A stretch of DNA of 55,133 nucleotides from the NCBI GenBank assembly GCA_905480125.1, contig CAJQPE010000051.1:1-55133 (forward strand), in the 5' to 3' direction. Of the stretch, positions 46,040 to 53,318 are shown in pieces. The notes beneath the pieces were generated by a model. It was not told the DNA's origin. It made no database searches and saw nothing but the letters and a program-made list of their open reading frames with translations. The DNA comes from an uncultured Flavobacteriales bacterium (GTDB taxonomy: Bacteria > Bacteroidota > Bacteroidia > Flavobacteriales_G > NORP312). The first letter of the stretch is position 1; each line of letters starts with the position of its first letter. A program made the translations under genes and the position numbers.

Positions 46040-47218
46040 ATGAAAAGGATTCTATTTTCAGTGTTAATGGTTGGTGCTTTTGCCACCACTTTTTCACAAA
46101 ACAACAAAGTAGTTAGTGCTTTTAACTATATGAAATACGATGATGAATTAGATAAAGCTAAAGAGGCTATTGATGCAGCGATATTGCATGAGCAAACTTC
46201 TTCAAAAGCCAAAACATGGATGTATAGAGGACATGTCTATGCAAAAATAGCTAGTTCAGAATCAGAAGCGAATAAAAAGCTTCATGAAAACCCTTTTCAG
46301 GTTGCTTTTGATTCTTATATGAAAGCTTATTCATACGATACAAAGCGTATCGAAATAAGTGATTTAAATCAAGGTTTAATTAGCACCATAGGAAACATTA
46401 CGAACCAAGGTATCCGAGATTTTAATGACAAAAATTACGAAAAAGCTTCTAAATCTTTTGAGTCAGCAATAATCGGTTCTAATAAGTTTAATGCAACTGA
46501 TAGCTTGTCCTATTTCTACGGTGCTGTAGCTTTTAAGCAGATTAAAAATACAGAAAAAGCCGTAAGTTATTTTAATAAATGTATTGAAATTGATTTTGAA
46601 GGAGCTCAGGCATATAATTATTTAGCCGACATTTATTCTCAATCGGGAGAGACCGAAATGTATAATACTATAGTTAAAGCAGGAAGAGCAAAATATCCTA
46701 ATGATGATAATTTGCTTACTGCAGAAATTAACATTGCGTTGCAAGGCGATGATGTTGATAAGGCAATAGCGAATTTAGATCAAGCCATAGAAAAGGCTCC
46801 AGATAATGCAACTTTGTATTATGCCCGAGGTAATATGTACGAAAAATTAGGAAACCAAAAATATGAAGCTAGTGATAAAGCTGGTGCGCAAGAGAACTTT
46901 GGTTTAGCCAAAGTTGATTATATTAAATCTATTGAAATAGATCCTAATTCTTTTGATGCCAACTATAATATGGGTGCATTAATTTTTAATGATGCTGTTA
47001 AAATGATGGACATAATCAATGAAATTAAAGATAACACCAAGTATTCAGAAGAAAAAAAGAAAGCTGATGCGGTCTTTTTATCATCAATTCCTTATTTAGA
47101 AAAAGCACATTCGCTTAATCCTAAAGATGGGTCTACAATGTTGTCTTTAAAACAATTGTATGTAAGAAGTGGTGATACTGAAAAGTATAATGCGATTAAA
47201 GCTAAGCTAGAGAATTAG
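46040..47218 (+). CDS. Secreted tetratricopeptide-repeat protein
   Basis: A 392-residue protein with signal peptide (about 1-19, ending ATTFSQ) and several TPR units over most of the chain (for example AWMYRG-like TWMYRGHVYAKIA, SYFYGAVAFKQIKNTEKAVSY, AYNYLADIYSQSGE and ATLYYARGNMYEKLGN). TPRs provide protein-binding surfaces. Its gene lies 32 bases after gyrA and is followed by a terminator, so it may share the gyrA transcript. The partner is unknown. Confidence 0.88.
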   Translation: MKRILFSVLMVGAFATTFSQNNKVVSAFNYMKYDDELDKAKEAIDAAILHEQTSSKAKTWMYRGHVYAKIASSESEANKKLHENPFQVAFDSYMKAYSYDTKRIEISDLNQGLISTIGNITNQGIRDFNDKNYEKASKSFESAIIGSNKFNATDSLSYFYGAVAFKQIKNTEKAVSYFNKCIEIDFEGAQAYNYLADIYSQSGETEMYNTIVKAGRAKYPNDDNLLTAEINIALQGDDVDKAIANLDQAIEKAPDNATLYYARGNMYEKLGNQKYEASDKAGAQENFGLAKVDYIKSIEIDPNSFDANYNMGALIFNDAVKMMDIINEIKDNTKYSEEKKKADAVFLSSIPYLEKAHSLNPKDGSTMLSLKQLYVRSGDTEKYNAIKAKLEN

Positions 47219-47243
47219 AAGCTAGTAAACTTATTTTATAGAG

Positions 47244-47273
47244 GCCTTTTCGCATTAACGGAAAGGCTTTTTT
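47244..47273 (+). terminator. Rho-independent terminator after the TPR gene
   Basis: GCCTTTTCG (47244-47252) pairs with CGGAAAGGC (47259-47267) with one G-T pair and a six-base loop, followed by T6. Confidence 0.88.
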
Positions 47274-47284
47274 ATTTTTGAAAA

Positions 47285-47556
47285 GTGAAAAGAACTCTCA
47301 TTTTTATTCTTTGTTTTCTATACTGTCTTATTGGTGTCACTCAATCTGGCAGTATTGATTATTTTCCGCTAAAAAATTACGGAGGTAAGGAGCAGCTAAA
47401 AAAATAGCAGATAACTAGTTAATTGGGGAGGATGCTCCTAAGAAAGGGAAGTTTCAAGTTCAGATAAGTATTGATGAAAATGGAAAATTAGTTCGAACAA
47501 CCATGCGGGTTGAAGTTCTTATTCGAATGCCACAAGTTTTATGGCACGTGCATTAG
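47285..47556 (+). pseudogene. Decayed TonB-C-like secreted protein
   Basis: A GTG at 47285 opens 40 codons with a clear signal peptide (FILCFLYCLIGVTQ) and a segment YFPLKNYGGKEQLKK like the start of a TonB C-terminal domain, then a TAG at 47405-47407. In the +1 frame a further stop TAG interrupts, and the reading continues with EDAPKKGKFQVQISIDENGK, a typical beta strand of the same domain, to a TAG at 47554-47556. The frameshift falls in a run of seven A. The two halves together fit a small TonB-like protein, so this is read as a broken gene. Confidence 0.6.
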
Positions 47557-47557
47557 G

Positions 47558-48094
47558 CTACCTATACTTTTCTCTTGTATCAGGTTTAAAAGCTTTATCA
47601 CCAGCATAATGAGCCTTCATTTCTTCTACTATTTTTAAAGCAGCTGGGCATTCGTAAGTGTTCTTAACTAATAAATCGAAAAGTTGACTTTGCTTCGGAC
47701 TATCAGTATGTGGAAATTCCCTACATGCCTTAGGTCTAAAATCATAAATCGAGCAAAAGTTGTCTTCACCCAAGAATGCGCATGGGAGTTCTTGTAGAAC
47801 GTAGTCTCCGTCTTCATCGATTCTTAAATAATTATCGATGAACTCAACGTCTTTCATTCTTAGTTTTCCTGCAATTCTGGAAATGTCTTTATCTGTAAAT
47901 AATGGGCCAGTTGTTTTGCAACAGTTACCGCATTCCATACAATCTATATTGTCGAATGTTTTGTCATGAATGTCATGAATTACTTCGTCAACTTTATTCT
48001 GTTTATTTTGACGTTTTAATACTGAAAGAAACTTTTTGTTTTCCTTCTCTTTCTCTCGTGCTTTTTGTTTGAGGTTTTCAAGTAGTTCTTCCAT
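47558..48094 (-). CDS. YkgJ-type cysteine-cluster protein
   Basis: A 178-residue protein of the UPF0153/YkgJ zinc- or iron-chelating family. After a Lys/Glu-rich helix (about 1-40) comes CMECGNCC at 52-59, then ELPCAFLGEDNFCSIYDFRPKACREFP, the family core of clustered cysteines, likely a metal site. Its function is not established in the family. The ATG shares a base with the stop of the upstream murQ gene (TAATG), so the two are translated together. The stop lies 1-2 bases from the pseudogene end. Confidence 0.85.
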   Translation of the reverse strand: MEELLENLKQKAREKEKENKKFLSVLKRQNKQNKVDEVIHDIHDKTFDNIDCMECGNCCKTTGPLFTDKDISRIAGKLRMKDVEFIDNYLRIDEDGDYVLQELPCAFLGEDNFCSIYDFRPKACREFPHTDSPKQSQLFDLLVKNTYECPAALKIVEEMKAHYAGDKAFKPDTREKYR

Positions 48095-48897
48095 TACTTA
48101 TAGCTTTCTATTGCATTACGAACACTTCCATGTTTAGTTAGCAGCTCATTTGCTTTTTCGTAACTGATGTTTAATTCATTCATCACCATTTTGGTGCCTC
48201 GATCTACTAATTTATTGTTGCTCAACTGCATGTCAACCATCTTGTTTCCTTGCACTCGCCCTAGCCGAATCATTACAGCTGTTGAGATCATATTTAGTAC
48301 AAGCTTTTGTGCGGTGCCAGATTTCATGCGTGTACTTCCAGTAACAAATTCTGGTCCTACAATAACTTCAATTGGATATTTCGAAACTTTAGCTACAGTT
48401 GATTCCGAATTACAGACAATACAGCCAGTTGTGATATTATTCTTGTTGCATACTCTTAATGCACCAATAACATATGGAGTTGAGCCAGATGCTGCAATAC
48501 CAATTACAACATCTTTTTCATTGACATTATATTCTTGTAAGTCTTTCCAACCTTGGGTTGTGTCATCTTCCGCAAATTCAACTGCTTTTCTAATAGCGTC
48601 ATCTCCGCCAGCAATAATACCAACTACTAATCCGTGCTCTACTCCATAAGTGGGAGGACACTCAGACGCATCCACGACTCCAAGTCTGCCACTTGTTCCC
48701 GCTCCCATATAGAACAATCTACCCCCGTGCTTCATATTAGCGGCAATTATATCTACTAATCCTGTTATTGAAGGAATTACTTTTTCAATCGCGAGAGGTA
48801 CCGTTTTATCTTCTTTATTAATATTAAGTAGCAATTCTGAAATAGACATATTTTCTAGTCCGTCAAAATTTGAATCAGATTCAGTGGTTCTATTCAT
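48094..48897 (-). CDS. murQ: N-acetylmuramic acid 6-phosphate etherase
   Basis: Cleaves the lactyl ether of MurNAc-6-phosphate during recycling of peptidoglycan. The 267 residues have the SIS-domain landmarks GAGTSGRLGVVDASECPPTYG and TGSTRMKSGTAQKLVLNMIS, which set MurQ apart from GckR-like proteins. The protein is slightly shorter than E. coli MurQ (298), as is common in Bacteroidota. It starts 1 base after the barrel gene stop and is coupled to the YkgJ gene. Confidence 0.93.
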   Translation of the reverse strand: MNRTTESDSNFDGLENMSISELLLNINKEDKTVPLAIEKVIPSITGLVDIIAANMKHGGRLFYMGAGTSGRLGVVDASECPPTYGVEHGLVVGIIAGGDDAIRKAVEFAEDDTTQGWKDLQEYNVNEKDVVIGIAASGSTPYVIGALRVCNKNNITTGCIVCNSESTVAKVSKYPIEVIVGPEFVTGSTRMKSGTAQKLVLNMISTAVMIRLGRVQGNKMVDMQLSNNKLVDRGTKMVMNELNISYEKANELLTKHGSVRNAIESYK

Positions 48898-48898
48898 T

Positions 48899-49666
48899 TT
48901 AAAAGTCTTTTCCTGAATTCTTAATTTGTTTATTAAAGAAATAACCTAAACGAATATCGAAAATAAATGCATCAAATTTTGGTTTGATGTAATAATAATT
49001 CCCCAAAACATCAGCCGCTTCTGTAACTCTTGAAACTCGATTTAATTGTCGGCTGTATATAGCTCCAAATTCTATAATCATTTTAGATTTGATGTATTTC
49101 GAGAATTTAAATCCAAGGTTTGCTCCAGTAAATCTTCTATAAGAATAGGGAACCATATCATATGAATTATCTTCGGGGTCTAAATCGCTGTTCCCATCTT
49201 TTATAAGGTTGAGTTCATCATCAGAAACTCTTTTATAACTAGCTTTTGCTTTCCATAAATAACCATTGGTAAGACCCATGACGAGAAGAAATCGACTTCT
49301 TGTGGAAGTCTCGAAGTGAATATTAAGATTTGTCGGAATCATAAAATACTCAAAAGAAGTGATGAAAATACTATTATTATAAAGCAACGAGGGGTTTTTA
49401 TTCTCGCTATAAACTGACCGATATCCTTTATCTTGATAAAGAATTCCTGTTGAAAAACTTATATCTGGTTTAAGATAGTACTTGTATTCCAAACCAAAAT
49501 TATAGGACAATTTATAACCCCAGTCATCTTTAAATAATCTGTTTCCTGGCCTCATTGTCTCGAAGGTAGGAGAGAGAATACCTTTGATTTCAAATTTATC
49601 ACCAGAACTATAACTAGGGGGAAAAATTGACAATAAACAAACTATTAAGATTAATTTACGTTGCAT
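48899..49666 (-). CDS. PorT-like outer-membrane beta-barrel protein
   Basis: A 255-residue exported protein with a short signal peptide (about 1-20, ending PSYSSG) and strands typical of the PorT-like barrels (for example LSYNFGLEYKYYLKPDISFSTGILYQ, FEYFMIPTNLNIHF, FDIRLGYFFNKQ at the end). In Bacteroidota such proteins are outer membrane barrels of mostly unknown cargo. It lies 1 base upstream of murQ and could be co-transcribed with murQ and the YkgJ gene. Confidence 0.75.
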   Translation of the reverse strand: MQRKLILIVCLLSIFPPSYSSGDKFEIKGILSPTFETMRPGNRLFKDDWGYKLSYNFGLEYKYYLKPDISFSTGILYQDKGYRSVYSENKNPSLLYNNSIFITSFEYFMIPTNLNIHFETSTRSRFLLVMGLTNGYLWKAKASYKRVSDDELNLIKDGNSDLDPEDNSYDMVPYSYRRFTGANLGFKFSKYIKSKMIIEFGAIYSRQLNRVSRVTEAADVLGNYYYIKPKFDAFIFDIRLGYFFNKQIKNSGKDF

Positions 49667-50137
49667 TTTTTTATTCCGTTTAAGCGTATATTGAATCTAA
49701 AATGAACAATATTCATAGGACACCGACCTAGAACACTCTTCTTCAATTTCCGTTTTTTTTAACATTTTTTCATTGTTCTCATGTTTCTTGAACTAGGTTA
49801 GAATGCCAAAATTTCTATAAAAACTAAGGCATTCATTTGTTAATCTATGTCCAAAATGAAATTCTTTTTACAGAAAAATTTTTCATTTAAAAAACTAAGC
49901 ATATTGTTTTGCAAAGATTTATTTTGCGTAATATATAAACCTATGATTTTAAGGTGATTCAATGTTTTTATTATAAACTCCGCAAATATCTGCTGTCCGG
50001 GGGATTAAGCTGTTAGACGCATTTATTGAAAAGATAAGGTTATTTAACATGATTTTTACTTTACCCGCTGGATTTGCTGAAATGCATGATAATATTAAGA
50101 TTGCTATGGTGAAAGTTTTTATCACCTCAATTATTAA
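49667..50137. other. 470-bp intergenic region
   Basis: No conserved gene is seen between the barrel gene and the E1 fusion gene, both on the minus strand. A 30-codon ORF (50049-50141, +) has no supporting feature. A short GC-richer stretch (about 49989-50020) stands out in an AT-rich background, and a weak hairpin GGTGA...TCACC (50108-50126) lies near the E1 gene end. I see no tRNA. Confidence 0.5.
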
Positions 50138-52555
50138 TTAATATATTCTAGGAAACTTCGCTGAATTTAATTCATTGAAAAGGTCATAGACCGAGTCAAC
50201 AATATCCTCAATACTTGGTTTTGAGAAATAGTCACCATCTGAACCATATGCTGGTCGATGATCCTTGGCAGTTAATGTTATAGGTTCTGAATCTAAAGAG
50301 AAATAACCTCCTTGTTCTTCAATAACTTTTTGCATCATATAAGCTGTGGCTCCGCCAGAGACATCTTCATCAATAAATACAACTCTGTTAGTCTTACTTA
50401 ATGATTCTCCGATAACATGGTTAACATCAAATGGAAGGAGGGTTTGCACGTCAATTACCTCGACAGAAATACCTAATTCGGTGAGCTGCTGAGCAGCTTG
50501 TTCTACCATTCGAACCATTGAACCATAGCATACGAGGGTAACGTCATCGCCTTTTTTCATTATTTCCGGAACACCTAAAGGAATTTTAAACTCACCTAAA
50601 TTTGATGGCAGTTTCTCTTTTAGGCGATAACCGTTTAATGATTCGATAACTAAAGCTGGATCATCTCGATCTAGCAAGGTGTTATAAAACCCTGCAGCCT
50701 GGGTCATGTTTCGTGGTACACAAATGTATATTCCTCGCAACGCACCAAGTATCATGCCCATTGGTGATCCAGAGTGCCAAATTCCCTCTAATCTATGCCC
50801 TCGAGTGCGGACAATAAGTGGTGCTTTTTGTTGCCCTTTAGTCCTATAGTTTACGGTCGCTAGGTCATCACTCATAACTTGAAGAGCGTATAATAGGTAA
50901 TCTAGATATTGAATTTCAGCTATGGGACGAAGACCTCTTAATGCCATTCCAATTCCTTGCCCTATTATTGTACATTCTCGAATACCTGTATCGAAAACTC
51001 TTAAATCTCCATACTTTTCTTGCAAACCCTCTAAACTTTGGTTTACGCCACCAATTTTACCAGCATCTTCACCAAAAATCAAAATTTCCTTATGCTTCTT
51101 TAGAAGTGCATCAAAGTTTTCTCGCAGTACTTCTCGTCCATCGACAAGTCTTTCTTCATTGTATATAGGGGGCGTGCCATTTTCGTTTAAAGCAGAACGT
51201 TCTGTTTCGCTGTATAAAGATGAGCTGTATCTGTCGTGATTAGCAATATTAGCCGCTGTTAACCAGTCGATTAGTTGATTTTTAGAAGCTAAGTTTTCAC
51301 TTCTTACTAAACGGAGTGATTTTTTAACAGCGCTAATAATATCTTTCCTTGCCGGATCGGCAGAGGAAGTTAACTTAGAACTAAGTTTAGAGATGAAAGC
51401 TCCGTTAATGCTTTCCGAACTTAATTGTTCTAGCATCGCAGCAATTATTTTTACCTCTTCTTTAATAGGCGCTAAATATTCAGACCATCCTTCTTTTTTA
51501 CTGTCTTTTATAATTTTTTTAGCTTCTGTTTCTATTTTTTCTAATTCAATTTCGGATGCCCATTTGGCACTTAGAATAGTTTCTCTAAATTTTTTAATTG
51601 GATCGAAATCTGATTCCCATTGCAATCTTTCAGGTGATTTATAACGCTCGTGCGAGCCCGAAGTTGAATGCCCTTGAGGTTGGGTAACTTCTTCAACGTG
51701 CACAAGAACCGGAACATGCTCATCTCTGGCAATTTTTACTGCTTTTTCGTAGGTTTCACATAAATGAATGTAATCCCAGCCTTTTGTTTTTAAAATCTCA
51801 TAACCTTTGTTGTCTTTATCTCTTTGAAATCCTTTCAGAATTTCAGAAATACTTTCTTTGGTCGTTTGAAATTTCTTGGAAACTGAGATTCCGTGATCAT
51901 CATCCCAAATCGAAATAACCATTGGTACCTGTAAAACACCTGCTGCATTTATTGTTTCCCAAAAAGGCCCTTCAGAGGTGCTCGCATCACCTATTGTTCC
52001 AAAAGCTACCTCATTACCTTTGTTTGAAAACCGCGTAAGCGAGTGTAATTCTTTATTTTCTTTGTAAAACTTTGAAGCATAAGCTAAACCTAATAATCTT
52101 GGCATCTGACCAGCAGTAGGTGATATGTCGGGAGATGAATTTTTTTGTTTTGTTAAATCTTTCCAGCTACCATCAGTATTTAAGCTAGAAGTAGAGAAGT
52201 GACCTCCCATTTGCCTGCCTGCCGAAAAAGGTTCAGCTTCTATATCAGTATGCGCATATAAGCCAGCAAAGAACTGTTTAGGAGTCAATTCATCAATCGC
52301 CATCATAATGGTTTGGTCTCGATAGTAACCTGATCTGAAATCACCATTTTTAAACTGTTTAGCCAATGCAATTTGAGCTAGTTCCTTGCCATCGCCAAAT
52401 ATTCCAAATTTAGCTTTGCCTGTAAGTACTTCTTTGCGACCCATTAGGCTGCATTCTCGGCTAACGTTAGCCAATTTGTAGTCTGCAATAATCTGGGCAA
52501 TAAACTCTCGTTGTTTAACTTCGTTCTTTGTTTCCATCCCTAACGTTTCGCTCAT
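50138..52555 (-). CDS. 2-oxoacid dehydrogenase E1 component, alpha-beta fusion
   Basis: Thiamine-diphosphate E1 enzyme, most like branched-chain 2-oxoacid dehydrogenase. The 805 residues fuse an alpha part (about 1-400; TPP region GDASTSEGPFWETINAAG to WDDDHGIS) to a beta part (about 470-800; FGEDAGKIGGVNQSL, DTGIRECTIIGQGIGMA, VFIDEDVSGGATAYM). The TPP motif reads GDA...DDD where many E1 alpha chains have GDG...NN, but alignment landmarks around it are intact. The E2 and E3 genes are not adjacent. The ATG at 52555 is preceded by a TAnnTTCG box. Confidence 0.88.
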   Translation of the reverse strand: MSETLGMETKNEVKQREFIAQIIADYKLANVSRECSLMGRKEVLTGKAKFGIFGDGKELAQIALAKQFKNGDFRSGYYRDQTIMMAIDELTPKQFFAGLYAHTDIEAEPFSAGRQMGGHFSTSSLNTDGSWKDLTKQKNSSPDISPTAGQMPRLLGLAYASKFYKENKELHSLTRFSNKGNEVAFGTIGDASTSEGPFWETINAAGVLQVPMVISIWDDDHGISVSKKFQTTKESISEILKGFQRDKDNKGYEILKTKGWDYIHLCETYEKAVKIARDEHVPVLVHVEEVTQPQGHSTSGSHERYKSPERLQWESDFDPIKKFRETILSAKWASEIELEKIETEAKKIIKDSKKEGWSEYLAPIKEEVKIIAAMLEQLSSESINGAFISKLSSKLTSSADPARKDIISAVKKSLRLVRSENLASKNQLIDWLTAANIANHDRYSSSLYSETERSALNENGTPPIYNEERLVDGREVLRENFDALLKKHKEILIFGEDAGKIGGVNQSLEGLQEKYGDLRVFDTGIRECTIIGQGIGMALRGLRPIAEIQYLDYLLYALQVMSDDLATVNYRTKGQQKAPLIVRTRGHRLEGIWHSGSPMGMILGALRGIYICVPRNMTQAAGFYNTLLDRDDPALVIESLNGYRLKEKLPSNLGEFKIPLGVPEIMKKGDDVTLVCYGSMVRMVEQAAQQLTELGISVEVIDVQTLLPFDVNHVIGESLSKTNRVVFIDEDVSGGATAYMMQKVIEEQGGYFSLDSEPITLTAKDHRPAYGSDGDYFSKPSIEDIVDSVYDLFNELNSAKFPRIY

Positions 52556-52578
52556 AAATCTTCCTTTTACAGTTATTG

Positions 52579-52586
52579 CGAAAATA
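52579..52586 (-). promoter_or_regulatory. -7 box for the E1 fusion gene
   Basis: On the minus strand the sequence reads TATTTTCG, about 23 bases upstream of the start codon. No TTG occurs at the -33 spacing. Confidence 0.4.
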
Positions 52587-52890
52587 GTAAAAATAGAAGG
52601 AAATTTAAAATGCGATTTTGATTCGCGTAATCGATAACTATCTGTAATTATTTAAAAAAATCTATTATTAAATAGTCTGCTTTTATATCAAAAAGTATGC
52701 GCCTTTATTGAGACAGTTTAATTAGTTTTTCTTAAATAGCGTATATTGATACATGAAATCGCAGCATACAAGATAGCACTAGATTACTTCGCCATATTAA
52801 GCGCGGTTCGTAAACAACAATTCGCACAACAACAGCAGAAATATTTTACAATGTTTAGTAAGTTCTTTTTTGTAAAAGGAAAAAGTAATA
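52587..52890. other. Divergent intergenic region between the E1 gene and panD
   Basis: About 300 bases with no coding frame, RNA gene or strong repeat that I recognise. It carries only the flanking promoters. Confidence 0.55.
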
Positions 52891-52921
52891 TTGATAAAGT
52901 TTAGTTAAAATTTTAATTTCG
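52891..52921 (+). promoter_or_regulatory. Promoter of panD (TTG-N20-TAATTTCG)
   Basis: TTG at 52891-52893, 20 bases, then TAATTTCG at 52914-52921. Spacing and boxes fit the TAnnTTCG variant. The ATG at 52941 follows 19 bases after the box. Confidence 0.65.
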
Positions 52922-52940
52922 CGAAACAAAACAAATAGTT

Positions 52941-53285
52941 ATGGTAATAGAGGTTTTAAAGTCTAAAATTCACAAAGTCAAGGTAACAGAAGCAGATTTG
53001 AATTATGTTGGCAGTATTGCTATTGATGAGGATTTACTAGATGCGGCTAATATGATTGAAAATGAAAAGGTTCAGGTTCTAGACATAAATAATGGTGAGC
53101 GATTCGAAACCTACATTATTAAGGCGCCAAGGGGATCTGGCGAAATATGCTTAAATGGACCGGCCGCAAGAAAGGTTCAGATTGGTGATTTTGTTTTGGT
53201 AGTTTCATATGCTGCAATGGATTTTGAAGAAGCAAAAATATTTGAACCATCAGTTATATTTCCAAAAGAAGGAAATCAGCTATAA
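52941..53285 (+). CDS. panD: Aspartate 1-decarboxylase
   Basis: Makes beta-alanine for pantothenate and CoA. The 114-residue proenzyme has the self-cleavage site Gly24-Ser25 in NYVGSIAID, which generates the pyruvoyl group. Also present are the [19 protein letters not shown] and [16 protein letters not shown] motifs. Length and all landmarks fit. panB and panC are not adjacent. It is convergent with the T9SS adhesin-like gene, with 33 bases between the stops. Confidence 0.96.
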   Translation: MVIEVLKSKIHKVKVTEADLNYVGSIAIDEDLLDAANMIENEKVQVLDINNGERFETYIIKAPRGSGEICLNGPAARKVQIGDFVLVVSYAAMDFEEAKIFEPSVIFPKEGNQL

Positions 53286-53305
53286 ATCGGTTTCACTCGA
53301 TTTAT
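53282..53305. terminator. Weak hairpin between panD and the T9SS gene
   Basis: ATAAATCG (53282-53289) pairs perfectly with CGATTTAT (53298-53305) across an eight-base loop. No good T run follows on either strand, so it may only stabilise 3' ends. Confidence 0.35.
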
Positions 53306-53318
53306 GTTTATTAAAAAA

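Noticed and set aside
48167-48649. 160-codon frame on the plus strand opposite murQ
   Set aside because: Antisense to a fully recognisable murQ, with no domain or promoter.
50049-50141. 30-codon plus-strand ORF in the intergenic region
   Set aside because: No promoter, signal peptide or motif; its length is expected by chance.
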